A stretch of 64,000 nt of DNA from Rhizomys pruinosus (GCA_009823505.1 VZQC01004530.1:1985623-2049622), one strand, 5' to 3'; positions 1-12,486 are shown, numbered from the stretch's first letter. A program made the numbers and translations. Notes: generated by a model from the sequence alone, not told the origin.

Positions 1-1278
1 CTCTGTCTTCCCTCTGATTCTCTTCCTTCATTCTTTCTAGCCTCTTGTTAAAGGATCCTCCATTCCATTTTTAACCCCTGAAAGCTGGTGTATCAGAGGT
101 CTTCTGCCCCTGCCCCCCTTCCATCCAGATTGCTGTCCACTGGGACATCAGGTACACGATCCGTTTTTTGGTCTCCCATGTGAATTTCGGGATGCTGAAT
201 TTCACAGCCCTGTGGACACCATCTCAGAGTCTCCCACATTGGTCACATGGACCTGGGGTCTCTGACCAGCATGCCTGACACTAGGTCGGATGCACCCTAG
301 CCCTCAGACAGTGCTTTTGAGGTTAAAAGACTTTACTTCCTTCCTACAGATATTTTCTCTCTCTACCTCTCCCTCTCTTCCTCTACTCTCTTCCTTACCC
401 TCTGACCCCTAATATGAGAGCCTCACACTCTAAAGGAGAGGCCCAGGGTCTCACCCCCTTAGAGTGTCTCCTATGTTCTTTATCAGAACTCAATGTCTCT
501 AAGGAAATTAATCCTAAATTCTTTAAGAGACTCTACTCTTCTATCTGGGTAGGATATCAATTAGATAACGATATTATCTGGCCTGAGACAGGTACCTTAG
601 ATCCCAAAATTCTCACACCTTTGAGAGACTTTTGCCAGTCCTCTGGTAGATGGTCAGAATGTCTGTATGTACAGGCATTCTTTGCCCTTCGCTCACATCC
701 CTCTCTCTGTTCCTTCTGCCATCCCCATCAGGTTCTCCTTGCCAAATCTGCAACACCCAGGTTTGGGTCACACACCACTAAGGAAGCCTCCTGTCCCCCT
801 CCCTATATATGCTAGATCAGACCGGTGTACAATGTTTCTAATCAAACCACTTCTGAATCTTGTCCAACACTTCTCCCGGGCATTCCTTTGCCACCCCTGC
901 CCCCCATCTCAAACTAGCTGAGTGCTGGACAGGTCAGATTTGAAACTGTCCAGGCTCCTCATACAGGAATGTGACTGTCAGAGGCTGAACATCTGTGGCC
1001 CCAGGACTGGCATTCCTCTAGAGTTTACACCTGCATTTCTGCTAATACCTCTGGCCCATGCCTTCCCATTGTTCTAGTGCCTAGTCTTATTCTTTACACT
1101 CCAGGGGAGATCCAGGCACATCTGGGAGCTCAAGAGACTTGGGTGAGGTCTTTAACTGTTCACCATCCGAGGACTGAGCAGGTAGCCATGCTGGCAGTTT
1201 TAGTGGGCATCAGTCTGGTCTCTGTGGTTGCAGCCACTGGGATAGCTGTGGGAAGTTTGGGACACACCCTTGTCACAA
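1..1278 (+). mobile_element. Fossil class I endogenous retrovirus, 5' part (gag and env remnants)
   Basis: 414-815 is open on the + strand and, to about 700, resembles a retroviral gag matrix region: WPETGTLDP followed by FCQSSGRW and VQAFFALRSHP is the pattern seen in class I endogenous gag. By about 1077-1278 the sequence is already env transmembrane, with a hydrophobic fusion-peptide-like segment (VLVGISLVSVVAATG). Most of gag, all of pol and the env surface part are missing, so the element is a deletion remnant. The leader or 5' LTR would lie at 1-413, but boundaries are not clear. Confidence 0.65.
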
Positions 1279-1754
1279 GGTTAGGGTTCAAGAATCCACA
1301 CCAGACACACCAAAGGATGGAAAACCAAGACTTTATTTCAGGGAAAAAAGTAAACCAGCATGCTGGGGTGGGAGGGAAAAGGCTCTGACCCCAATAACTT
1401 GGCTCACAGGCCTTTTATACAGGGTCTAGGGGAATTTTAGTGGGGTTTGGGTAACTTCTAGCCTTATTGGATAATAACAGGCTTATGGCTCATGGTTAGG
1501 TCAGCCCAACAGCAACCCACCTACCAACAGTTATCTTTAGACACAATCCTGCAACTGGAATGAGGAAATGTTGGATCAGTCCATCTGCCCTCACATACCA
1601 ACAGTTATCTTCAGCAAGTTTGAGTTAGCTATTCTTGAGTCCTTAAGCAACTGTCTTTGAGCAATCGACCTTTTTCCCTGGATTGGGCAGGTTCCAGTAA
1701 TTGCTTAAAATGATGGGTATACTCAAAATGGAGTCAGTGTGGGCCTCTCTTACA
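1279..1754 (-). repeat. 3' LTR of the nested provirus
   Basis: Close match to 7039-7507, with a small indel in U3 (around 1690-1710) and an altered terminal base at 1279. TATA and AATAAAG elements are retained on the minus strand. Confidence 0.85.
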
Positions 1755-1765
1755 TCCCCCCCTTG
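1755..1765 (-). other. Polypurine tract of the nested provirus
   Basis: On the minus strand CAAGGGGGGGA directly precedes the 3' LTR start TGTAAGAG, the expected position of the plus-strand primer. Confidence 0.75.
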
Positions 1766-4475
1766 AGTTGTATACTGGGAGGCTAATCTTAGACTCCATC
1801 ATCTTCTTCCTCAGGGCGGCCATATATGGGGCCATACCTGGTCCTGAGTACCATGCTTTTAATGGATTTTACCCTCTGGTTAATAAATCTGACAAGTGAG
1901 CTAAGGATGCATGGTCCACAAGTCAGAGCAACAGAAGGATAAGTTTACTGGCAGATCTAGGGAGTCTTCAGCTCTCAGCTGAGAAAGAAACTGGCTCCTT
2001 TCAGGGGTCTTGACCCTAAACTGCCTAGCCAATTTTTAGCTCCTACTCTTATCACATTACTCTCTGAGGAGGTTACCCCAATTGCCAAGAGGGAATTGGG
2101 GCACTGACCGCTCTGACTTCTTCCATGCTGAAAAGGGGCGTAGGAGGTGGTGACTGGGGTACTCCTGCTCAGTGGATCTATCTGAAAGACCCCAAAAGGA
2201 TAGAGAACAAAATCATTAGCCAGTGCCTGTGAAGGTGAGAGTAGCTAGGTACATTTTTAGACAGGGCACCAGGAAAGGAACAGGGTGAGTTAAATGTCCA
2301 ACTTAAAAGTCATTTAGAATTTCTCAATGAGGGGTTCCAAAGAACCCATTGAGCTTCTCCTTTTGTTCATTTGGCTATGGTGTTTGGACTCAGGATCTGA
2401 TTTCCAGCAAGTTTCAATAATCTTGGTGTGAGTTTCCCTTAGGTGGTTGCTTAAAGAGAAAGAGGAAACTTTATTATTTGATAACAACAGATCTCATATG
2501 ACTTTCAATGACTTAAAATCTGGTCTTTGGAGGCACAGTATTTCAGACTTTAAAGGAAATATAATGATTACTTATCTTTTGGTTATACTCTTCCTCTTGG
2601 GTGTCTAAGTCCATACAGTTAGCCCAGATTAACCATCTTTTGTTTTCTCAAGGTCAGTTGAGGATCTGGTCTTCAGGGACCACTCGGGCCTTTGAGGGGG
2701 AGAGGCCTCTGGCTCCTCTTGGTTTTTCAATCACCAGTTCCATCCACACGAGGACAAAGTCAGGTCTTGCTAGACCAGGATTTCTTTTTGAAGACTTTCC
2801 TCTTTACAGACTGGACACTGGCTAGAGTCCCATTAGTGGGTCTCCAAGACCTCCCTGCCTAGGAGGACTGGTGACTCACAATTGCAGGACATTTCAAGAG
2901 ATGCCCCAGACATAGTTCCTAGGATTGTTTGACCTCAGAGGGCAAGGAGCAAAGATGTTCCTTAGGTCCCTCAGCCTAATTGGTATGGGCATTTAAGTAT
3001 GGTAGTTATCCACCCAGAAAGGCTAAGTTATACCAGGCTAACACCTTTAATTACTGTATAATATTCTAGATAAGGCTTAGACAAAAGTTCAAGCAGCCTT
3101 GTATAATACTGACTGGAGGAGGGACTTAACACCATACGTTAAGCAGGCATAGCCCACAAGATCGAATTAAACAATTTTAGGCTTATTTTAAATGTAAAAA
3201 TGTTCACTAAAGTTACTACAAACGGGGACAATCCTTTCTTTTTCAGACTCTTTATCCTGATTTATAGTTTTCCCAGAAAGACAGGAGTTGTAACACATAC
3301 CAGAAGACAGGAAATAAACTGATAAGGATTACCAAGCCCATCAAGACTGTCCTCTTCTGGACTGCATGCAGCTGGTTCAGGAAGAGAGAATCTAGCCTTT
3401 TGAGCCAAATTATCTGGTTAGGAAATAACAAATAGCAAATCTTGCAAGAAATATAAAGTACATTTTTCAGTAGCCATAGTTAACCCAACATTTACCTGTG
3501 CCCATTTAATCTAAACCTGTAACAGTGAGTCAGGTTCAAGCTAGGAGAGGACTGAAAATGAACAATTCTGTATATTCACAATCCTATTCAGGCCACTAGT
3601 AAACCAGCTTGAGTATTTATACCAATTTAACTTAATACAGGTATCTTAACATTTTTACTAAACCTTGGGGTGCCATGTGATATGCATATAAAGGTTGGAC
3701 AAAAACTGAACACTCTTAAACAAACCTTGACTAGATATACATTTTGATTTTTAAACTAGTTGACTGAACCTTACAAATTTAAACTTATTTATATATTGTC
3801 CTTTTTGCCTGTCACAACAAACCTCCTCAGACCTTTATCACTTGCATACTTTTTCATCTTCTTCACATAAATCCTTACTAAAAATACCTTTTTAACATTT
3901 TCTCCTTTTTATATCCTTTTAACCCTTAATTGTGCAGATTTACTAAATAATTAATACTTATTTCCCATGTAACAAGATGTGACAGTTATCTCAAATACAA
4001 TAGTTTGAAAAATCACAGAAATGCTCAATAAAAATTGAGCTCTTAGTTTCAAACATCTCAGGACTAAACACCCTCTATATCCACTCAGGCATCCATGCCA
4101 CTTGCTTTATGGCAGGAATGCAAATGGTCAATGACAAACAACTTCACCCAGCAACTTTTTAAACTTTCTTCTGGGCCAAAGACTATGTCTATGAGGATTG
4201 GAGTATCCCTGTCAGGCCTCCAGCAGCAGATTGTGAAGGGCCTAATGTCTGCCCTTCCTTCCCAGATACAATGTATCAAGTAAATCATTAGCATTAGATG
4301 CAAGCCTATTCATTTAAACAGCTCCATGAAACAAATATGTTTAACTAGTTTTAAACCCAAAACTTTAGCACCTTGATGAAAACTCTAAATTAGAGATAAA
4401 AACCTAAATCAGAGTAAAATATGACTCTTAAGTTTGTAACAGTACTCAGAAATTCTACAGTAGTGATCTCTGCAC

Positions 4476-4527
4476 CCAAAGACCTTGGTTGTGCTAGGAT
4501 TAAAGGTGTGCACCACTACGCCCAGCT
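4476..4527 (-). repeat. B1 fragment
   Basis: Only the 5' part of a minus-strand B1 remains (gtgctaggattaaaggtgtg ... ccactacgcccagct). Confidence 0.7.
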
Positions 4528-5857
4528 AGGAGACTAAAAGCATGAAGTACAGTTTTCATGAATTTGATTCACCCAGTTCTTTGAGAACCAACCCTTCCTC
4601 AACACAAACACACAGTCTGCCAGCCCAATCAGCAAGGAGGGCACAGACCCTCCCATGAGGAGGAAGGGAGGGAGGGAAACAGGCTAAAAAATTCTTGCAG
4701 AAACATAACAGAGCCCCCCCCCCCAAACTGCTCCAGACTGCTCTCCCTTTCTCCTTGGAGGCAAGTGCCTATAATGTACCCCTGGAAGCCATGCAGCACC
4801 CCACTGATCCAGATGCCAGACCCCAAAATCAGTCTCTAGCAAAGATGGAAAGGTTGCCACGTGTGACCTCCAGAGTGCTCAGAAATTTCCCAAGCTCTAA
4901 AGACCTCCTTCCAAGGCAGACTGCTGATGCAAATTTTACTAGCCTGTAAGAAGCAGATTATCTCTGGTCCTTTGAGATAGCAACTGGGTAGATTTTTGTG
5001 AATATATGTTTTAACCAAGGTGCTGCTCATGAAGCAGCCTGCTTCTAACAGCTACTGACAGGCACCCTACTGGGTCATTAGAGACAAAGGAAGTCACCTT
5101 CCCAGATGAGCCTGCCGGAGTCCTGATCCAGAGTCTAGTGTGGGGCTCTAAGTGGGTGTGAACATTAAAGTGACCCACCTCTGAGCAGTGGTCACCAGAG
5201 CAGTCAGGGTTCAAATGTGACTTGAGTCTGAAGCAAGTGCAGGTGGTGAGAGGTGAGAAATGGCCCTCCTATGACCAACCTCCAGCCCTGTGATGCATCA
5301 CAAAATCTCTAACCCACCATTTTTCTCATCAGAGATTCAGAATAGGCTTCTCCCTTCTTCCATCAGTAAAAACAGCACAATTCCAGTCCCTTGTTCAGCC
5401 TTTCCATACCTTCTCTTCCTAGAAAACATCAACACCTCCTCCCAGTGCAGGGACAGTAAGCCCCAGCCATCTCAAACATGCACATTCATCTTGCCCACAT
5501 CCCTCTTACTGGCTCCAATATGCTTGATGCATCCTTTTACTCAAAAACAACTCTTCCTCACACCTAAGGCCCAGCCCACTGACCAGATGGGATTGGGAGT
5601 AAGGCAGGGACCTTAAGCACCAGGGGTTCCCACTCTCTAGCCAGAGTTGTGTGTATGGTACATATCCTGTGGCCAGGAGCTGTGAGTCCCTGGAGGACCT
5701 TCCCAATGCCAAGAACTATTTCAATGGAGACAGCTGCCTGGTATTTATTTTCTCTAATCCCATGTTATTTACTTCAGGTGGAAAATTACCAATAGTCACA
5801 TACACATGTGTAATTTCCATGCATGTGGGAATTACCAACACTCACATACACGCTTTC

Positions 5858-6011
5858 TCCTTTTTTTTGGTCTTTTTGAGACAAGGTCTCCCCTTAGTCT
5901 CAGCTGGCCTGGTACTTGCTCTGTAGACCAGGCTGACCTTGAGCTCACAAAGAACTGCCTGCCTCTGCCTCCCAAGTACTGGGATTACAGGTGTGTGCCA
6001 TCACACCCAGT
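5858..6011 (-). repeat. B1 SINE
   Basis: Minus-strand B1 with a T-rich start, gtctttttgagacaagg and an end near catcacacccag. It is inserted in the nested provirus, so is younger than it. Confidence 0.85.
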
Positions 6012-7017
6012 CCCAAGGGGCAAAACAACTGCCCCACCCAAAACAAAATCCAGTGCAAGAATCCATTTCCAGTCCTGAATCTGGTCCACAAAGGTCTCAA
6101 AAAAATAGATAATTCCAAAGCAAGCAAGTTACCTTTTGAAGGTAAACACAAACCAAGAGGGGATCTTTGAACAGTCAACTCTGAGGCTGATTCCTATAGA
6201 CAGCTACCGCCTGTTGTGAAGCATTTGATAGACTCAGAGACAGTAAATTTAGATGACTACACTATCCAAATTTTAGGCCTTTAAATGCATTTTTAAATAT
6301 CAATTTTTAAACTTTGCACATGCATATCTAGTCTGGCATGCCAAAATGAAATGATTCTGTGCACATAAAGGATTGAAACTTGAAGTGGCCACTTTGTTTG
6401 CCAGAACCAACATGAGACAAATACAATAACTGAATTACAAACACACACACCCACACAAACTTAGACACATAACGAGCTACATGAATCTTTGGCACATGGT
6501 TACCATAAACTCAAGACATAGATGCCTCCTTTAAATCAGGGTAGATTTAGAATTTCCCATCCTGAGATCCCAGAGAATGAGAATGAAAGCAATCTCAGAG
6601 AAACAAGATGAAAGCAGCAGACAGAATAAGGGCCCAACAACAAAGACTATACAGACAGGAAGAGAAACAATGCTGCGTTCACAGAGATGACCCCCTATCA
6701 GCCCCAGAGCCAGAAATCCGGACCCCTTGCCCGAATTCCAAATTGCTGAGGTGAACCCACTATTCGCACTCTAAAGCCTGAGGCAAACCCCCTGTTTGCA
6801 CTCTACCAGTGGAGAGCTGGGCATCCCCAGTCTCTGCGCTCAAGGAGCATTACTGTGTCTAGTTTCTCCTATCCAAGCGCCCCAAACCAGAAACTCGAGT
6901 TTAACCAAAATAACCAAAACCAAAGTAAAAAAAGAATTGAAAAAAGAATTGAGTTCACTCTTACCCAAAAGACATGGCCGGCCAAAAGTCTCTAGTCCCT
7001 CCGGTGGTCTTTGGGGG

Positions 7018-7035
7018 ATCTCAGTGGGACCTCCA
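7018..7035 (-). other. Primer-binding site, tRNA-Gln type
   Basis: On the minus strand, three bases after the LTR end, TGGAGGTCCCACTGAGAT matches the complement of the tRNA-Gln 3' end except for one base (T where CCGAG is expected). The tRNA assignment is from memory of the tRNA sequence. Confidence 0.75.
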
Positions 7036-7038
7036 AGA

Positions 7039-7507
7039 TGTTAGAGTTCGAGAATCCACACCAGACACACTGAAGGATGGAAAACCAAGACTTTATTTTG
7101 GGGAAAAAGTAAACCAGCATGCTGGAGTGGGAGGGAAAAGGCTCTGACCCCAATAACTTGGCTCACAGGCCTTTTATACAGGGTCTAGGGGAATTTTAGT
7201 GGGGTTTGTGTAACTTCTAGCCTTATTGGATAATAACAGGCTTGTGGCTCATGGTTAGGTCAGCCCAACAGCAGCCCACATACCAACAGTTATCTTTAGA
7301 CACAATCCTGCAACTGGAATGAGGAAATGTTGGATCAGTCCATCTGCCCTCACATACCAACAGTTATCTTCAACAAGTTTAAGTTAGCTATTCTTGAGGC
7401 CTTAAGCAACTGTCTTTGAGCAATCGACCTTTTTCCCTGGATTGGGCAGGTTCAAGCTTAAAATGGTGGCTATACTCAAAATGGAGTCAGTGTGGGCCTC
7501 TCTTACA
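7039..7507 (-). repeat. 5' LTR of the nested provirus
   Basis: On the minus strand it starts TGTAAGAGAGG and ends CTCTAACA (TG...CA). A TATAAAAG box lies at 7171-7178 and an AATAAAG polyadenylation signal near 7091-7097, giving U3-R-U5 in minus orientation. Confidence 0.85.
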
Positions 7508-8530
7508 ACAGCACAGTGTTTTTTCCAATAACTCCAGAAACTGAACATACTGCTTGTAACTGCTGTGGAAGCTACTGCTCAATCAATCCAGATCCTACAG
7601 CAGCAGCTTTCTTCTTTAGCAGAGGTCACCCTTCAGAATAGGTAGGCTTTGGATTTGCTTACAGCTGAGAAGGGGGGAACCTGCCTTTTCCTAGGAGAAG
7701 AGTGTTGCTACTATGTCAATGAATCAGGAAAGGTGGGATGAAATATCCACCATTTGCAGAAAGTATGCATAACCTGTCCCAGAGGACCCTCAATGGAGAG
7801 GATTCCTCCAATTGGGGTCCCTGAGCAGCAATCCTTCCCTGGTTAATGCCTTTACTAGGCCCCTTGACAGTGCTAGTAATTTTGTGCACGGTGGCCCCAT
7901 GTCTTTTATGATATTTCCCAAACCAAATCCAATGCCTCACTCATACAAGATTTAACCAGCTTCTCTCAGTTGGAGATGGAAAAACCATGTACCAACAACT
8001 AGCCACTACTGACCTGGATCAGACACTGGACACCCAAAGCAATTAAAGATGAAAAATCACTTTTTGACTTTCCAGCCTAAATTCCCCACCCTCACGCCAT
8101 GCATGTTCAATTCTGAAGCAGTTACAGAAAAAAGACCTCCACCCTTTTTCCTCTAAAAAACCAAAAGGCTAGAATATCAGGATGTGAGTTCCTGAAGCCC
8201 ATTGAAATGCAGAGGTACCTAAGACACAGTGGTGCCCAGAATCCTGTTCTACCAGCCTTGTCTTTGGTTATGGAAAAATGGGCCATCACAGCATACTCAA
8301 GAATCTTCTGCTCTTTTGAAAGCCAGAGACTTCTGCAAAGTGCACTTCCCACCCCCACTCTCACTAAATCCTAATCCCACCTTCTCCCTTAAATTCCCAG
8401 GCCAGATGCCATTCAGTGCTGGCTCTATTTTTTCCTTTGAGCCTAGCCCCAGCTATCCTGAATTAAACTTTGTTCTGGACAGACTAAACCTCATGGTCTT
8501 TTACTTTGGGTGGAGCATGTCATAACCTAA
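7508..8530 (+). mobile_element. Fossil class I endogenous retrovirus, 3' part (env TM and probable LTR)
   Basis: Continues the same + strand retrovirus after the nested provirus. A CX6CC motif typical of gammaretrovirus-like transmembrane subunits is at 7682-7708, and a TM tail ends near 8000. In-frame stops (for example before GCTTTGGATTTG near 7653) show it is dead. 8030-8530 may be its 3' LTR (ATTAAA near 8462), but its ends were not resolved. Confidence 0.6.
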
Positions 8531-8810
8531 CACCAACTACCCCGCTATGAAATTGATTACTTTGAAGTCAATGCTATGAAGCTGATAGCTCCACAGGCCT
8601 GATATACACCCAGACTAAGGACTGGTTGTCCTTTTCAAGGCCTCTTGCTATGTAGCCTCAACACAAGCTGACAGGCTGTTGGCCTTAGAGCTTCATGTCC
8701 AGCTATGAGCTGATTGCACCTTAAGCTGCTTGGCTAGCCAAGAATTCAATTGTGGACCTGCCTGATCCACAATTACGCAAGCAAAGAAACACACACTGAT
8801 GAAAAAAGAT

Positions 8811-8972
8811 TGCCGGGTGTGGTGGCGCACGCCTTTAGTCCTAGCACTTGGGAGGCAGAGGCAGGCAGATCTTTGTGAGTTCAAGGACAGCCTGAACTAC
8901 AGAGTGAGTTCCAGGACAGCTGGGGCTACAGGGAGACCCTGTCTCAAAAAAAAACAACAACAACAAAAAAAA
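8811..8972 (+). repeat. B1 SINE
   Basis: Near full-length B1 starting gccgggtgtggtggcgcacg and ending in an A/C-rich tail. Confidence 0.9.
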
Positions 8973-9984
8973 AGAAAGATTCATAGAAATTCAAACACAG
9001 TTACCTAAGAAATCCACAAAAAGCCAAAAGTGCAACACAGTTCCATCCAGAAACAGGTTGAAACAAGATAAACCCTTTTAGAATGAAGACCAAAACAGGT
9101 TAAAAATCTTAGAACATGTTAGAAAAGTTTTTTAACACTAACTTCTTTTTTTCCCCCTTCTGTTGATAACACTAACTTCTTAACTTTAAGTTCAAGAGAC
9201 ATAGTGTCTCTCCCAAAAGGCACTGTAGCTTAGTGGTAAAAAGCCCTGAATCTGCATTATGGAAGCATGGGCTCTAGCCTCTCTGTGTTACCTAGTAACT
9301 GAATTTACATTAAAATATCTGGGCTCCAATGCCTTTCAGCTGAACACCTGAGCAAGCCTGGGGAATTTGCATAAGAAGAGCCTGGGTGGAGCTGAGCTGG
9401 CCAAGTTGAGAAATCAGTTTTTCACAGCACAGTATGAGGGCAAGATAAGTTTTTGGATATTAGAACTCAAGGTTTTATTTATTATTAAAAATGATTCTAA
9501 GGCCAAACCTGGATGATAAGCCTTATGATGTCAAACTCAGCTTGGAAGTTGCTGGCTTTCATAGCCTGCAGGAGCAACTAATTAGCAAGCACATGCCTGG
9601 GGGGGATGGGATGGTCATTCCTGAGCCATAACAACAACAAAAAACCCTGTGGCCAGCCAGGCCAGGAGCCTCCGTAGCCCACATGTGAACAGATGGCTTC
9701 ATGAACCTGGCCAGGAATCTGCCAGTTTCCTCCATATGTGCAAAATCACATGTCCCAAGGTTGGCCTCCCATCTGTCCAAGCAGGATAGCCAGCCCCATG
9801 GCACAAAGTAGAAATTATGAAGGAGAGAAAAAGATTAATAATGAACTGGGATTGTGGGGTTTGTATACCAAATTTCTCCATTCTTCCAGACCCATGTTTA
9901 GGAGCCAGTTGTGGTTCAGTCCACTTATTTCCATGGTGGGCCATGCAGAAAGCATGTGCAGGAAAGCACAGCCACAGACATATG
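8973..9984. other. Intergenic, nothing recognised
   Basis: No gene, RNA or clear repeat seen. Short overlapping open frames around 9559-10001 are on both strands and lack any recognisable domain. Confidence 0.5.
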
Positions 9985-10210
9985 GTAAGGTATGGATCTA
10001 AATACAGAATGGAGCTTTATTCAAATGAATGTGTCATTATATAGGCAGTGTGACCTCACCTCCTAGGGTCCAATCCCAGACCTTTGCATCATCACATCCC
10101 AATCGTCGGGCATAGCTGGGGAGGTCCCATGGCTCTCACTTGTGCCTCAGGGAGGCGCTGGCTGGAATGCTAGCCCACGCATACCTAAATTAAGACCAGA
10201 TTCATCTACA
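9985..10210 (-). repeat. LTR fragment, same family as 35761-36047
   Basis: Minus-strand AATAAAGCTCC near 10008-10018 and the phrase ggtccaatcccagacc near 10069 match the LTR at 35761-36047, as does gctagccca...catacctaa near its end. It probably ends with TGTAGATGAATC on the minus strand. Confidence 0.6.
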
Positions 10211-10282
10211 GTGTTCCATGTGTGTAAAGTTCTCATGGAGGTCATAAGTTGGTGTTGGATATCCTGGAACTGGAGTTACAGT

Positions 10283-10625
10283 TGTTAGGGTCTGAGAATC
10301 CACACCAGACACACTGAAGGATGGAAATCCAAGACTTTATTTCGGGGAAAAAGTTAACCAGCATGCTGGGGTGGGAGGGAAAAGGCTCCGACTCTGATAA
10401 CTTGGCTCACAGGCCTTTTATACAGGGTCTAGGGGAATTTTAGTGGGGTTTGGGTAACTTCTAGCCTTATTGGATAATAGCAGTTACAGCTCATGGTTAG
10501 GTCAGCCTACCTGCCCCTACATACCAAAGGTTATCTTTAGACTCAATCTTGGGACTGGAATGAGGAAATGTTAAATCAGTTCACCTGACCTCACATATCA
10601 ACTCTATCCACAGTTATCTGAAGCA
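10283..10625 (-). repeat. Truncated third copy of the nested provirus's LTR
   Basis: Starts tgttagggtctgagaatcc and matches the LTRs at 1279-1754 and 7039-7507 through the AATAAAG and TATAAAAG elements, then diverges near 10600. The U3 start is missing. No internal region is attached, so it is a solo or broken LTR. Confidence 0.8.
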
Positions 10626-10679
10626 TGCTTGTGCATGGATACCAAAGAACCCAGGGACAGGACCATATGTGCTCAGTTA

Positions 10680-11072
10680 TCCTCTTATGCCCAGATCACT
10701 GGGATCCCCCAAAGACCACCAGGACATGCAGCTCTGATGTAAATACAAAGAGTCTTAATTCAAGCTCGAGCTTGGATTGCAACCCTTCTGATGCAGCAGG
10801 CTGGGAGAAGCGGTCCCGTAGCTCGGAGGGGAGGATATTTTAAAGGAACCTGGTCTAGGGGAATTTTTCTTTATCGGTTCAGACCGGACCTGTTTCCCAA
10901 GCCTCAGATGTATCTGGTACACTTCAGCCTGGGGGAAAGTGAATACTACCGGGCCTGTTTCTTAATGCCCCAGATGCATCTGGTGGACTCCAGCCTGGGG
11001 GAAAGTGAATGCTTAACCTTTGTCCAGAGTAGAAGTCTGGAATTAACCAGACAGTTGTTAGCTGCCATGTAG
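10680..11072. repeat. LTR-like unclassified repeat with 65-bp internal tandem repeat
   Basis: 10688-10712 (ggatcccccaaagaccacc) matches the leader next to the primer-binding site of the nested provirus, in + orientation. 10888-11016 holds two diverged copies of a ~65-bp unit (cctgtttc ... cagcctgggggaaagtgaat), like a U3 enhancer repeat. Family not identified. Confidence 0.5.
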
Positions 11073-11082
11073 GTGGTCAAGA

Positions 11083-11335
11083 AAAACAAGTGCTCTTAAC
11101 TGTTGAGCCATCTCTCCAGTCCCTATACATACACATACAGACATGGTGTGTGCCCACCATGTGCCTTTGTGTGTAGGTGCTCTTGGAAGTCAAAAGAGGG
11201 CATCATATTCTTTGAGTTGGAGTTATAGTTGTGAGCTGCCTGACATGGGTGCTGGGAACTGATCTCTGGTCCTCTTCAGGAGTGGTTAGTAGTGGTTACT
11301 GGCTCCTAATTGCTGGACCGGCTCTAGCCTCTTAA
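11083..11335 (-). repeat. Diverged B2/B3 SINEs, two pieces
   Basis: A 5'-head piece (tgctcttaactgttgagcc ... ctctccag, to about 11120) is followed by an older B3 (about 11125-11335) ending near ctggaccggctctag. Confidence 0.65.
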
Positions 11336-12274
11336 AGATCTATTTTATATATCAGAGTAATAAAAATAATTTTATTGCATTAAAATTTGGAACAAGCACA
11401 AAAGAAGAAACATAACTTGTCATAATGTAAGAATGTTTAGTAGAAATCCATTCTCAAAACTCAATGGCTTAAAGTGCTTATCTCATAAGTGTTGGTTAGT
11501 AAGAGGTTTCTTGCTCTTGTAGGATTAGTTCAGCTGCCTTGGCTGGACTCATTGATGTTCTGTGGCCAGTTACTGTTCAGATTCTCAAAGGCTGCTGAGA
11601 AGTAATCCCCATCCTTTTGGCAGCAAAAAGCAGGCTTTGACATGTTCCTCTTCTGAGCAAGCCAGAGTAGGAGGGGAAAAGCACAATTAGAAGTACTTCC
11701 CAAGCCTCTGCTTTCATCACAGCCAGTTCCTCATGGATTAAAATGTCAGAAGGGCAAGCCCATACAATGGAATGACACTGCAAAATTTATGCCAAAGTTT
11801 GTAGGTTCAGAGAGATGAAGAGGCTTCACTTAAGATGTAAACCAGTAAAACAGGACTGGCAGTCCTACTTAAAGAGTGAAATTGCACTTCTCATAAACCT
11901 CAAGTCCAGTTTCAGTCTTTGGTGTCACGGTGTGAATCCACTGGTAAGTGGTGGGAAAGAATCCATTTTGTCTCCTTATATACTTGGAAGGCAAAAGCCA
12001 GTGCCATCTTGAGATAAAATTACTTAAAAGTGAGCTACCTCAGGGGCCTGTGAATGGGATAAACACAAGTCAGGTATGCTGAGTTTAACTTCCCACCTTG
12101 CCCCAGAGTGTAAGTCAGCCCTGGGAGCAGTGGAGAGCTGGAAGATGAGGCTGACAAGTTTAAGATTTTTGGCAGCTGGAGGCTGGTATAGGAGTGTGTG
12201 TGGTGGGTGAGGGAAGGGTGGGGAAGAGGAGGCAGATCCCATTAACTGAGGACAACTCTGGTTTGATAGCCTGT

Positions 12275-12463
12275 GACTAGTTTGAGTCCTATATGTAACT
12301 GAGGTTGGCCTTCACTTATGATACTCTTGCCTTCACTTCTTGGTGCTGAGATTATAGGCATGTAGCACCTTACCTGGTTTTATGTAGCTTTAGAGGTCCA
12401 ACCAGGATTTTGTGTATGCTAGATAAGCAAGGAGTGAACCAACTGAGCTATATCCCTAACCTC
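12275..12463 (-). repeat. B4-like SINE (old B1 plus ID head)
   Basis: A decayed minus-strand B1 (gattataggcatgtagcacc) is followed by an ID-type tRNA head in reverse (tatgctagataagcaagg ... actgagctatatccctaac), the B4 arrangement. Confidence 0.6.
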
Positions 12464-12486
12464 ATGTTTTTATTTTCATTCTCTCT

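Larger units (their letters stand above)
1766..7017 (-). other. Internal region of the nested provirus, no coding recognised
   Basis: About 5.25 kb, AT-rich in 3000-4480. Contains two minus-strand B1 pieces (about 4476-4527 and 5858-6011). Open frames are short, overlap on both strands and resemble no retroviral protein I know. Confidence 0.6.
1279..7507 (-). mobile_element. Minus-strand provirus, tRNA-Gln-type PBS, nested in env
   Basis: Two similar LTRs (1279-1754 and 7039-7507) in the same orientation flank about 5.3 kb. Read on the minus strand, the order is 5' LTR, TCT spacer, primer-binding site, internal region, polypurine tract, 3' LTR. No gag, pol or env could be recognised internally, so this is a noncoding, defective element. 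Flanking bases acaa (1275-1278) and acag (7508-7511) may be a decayed 4-bp target duplication. Confidence 0.8.

Noticed and set aside
414..815. Intact cellular gene upstream
   Set aside because: The frame matches a retroviral gag pattern and is followed at once by env remnants; it is a fossil element.
9205..9290. tRNA gene candidate (tgtagcttagtggtaaaaagcc)
   Set aside because: No plausible cloverleaf or B box; looks like a decayed tRNA-type SINE. SINE heads elsewhere were not called as tRNAs for the same reason.
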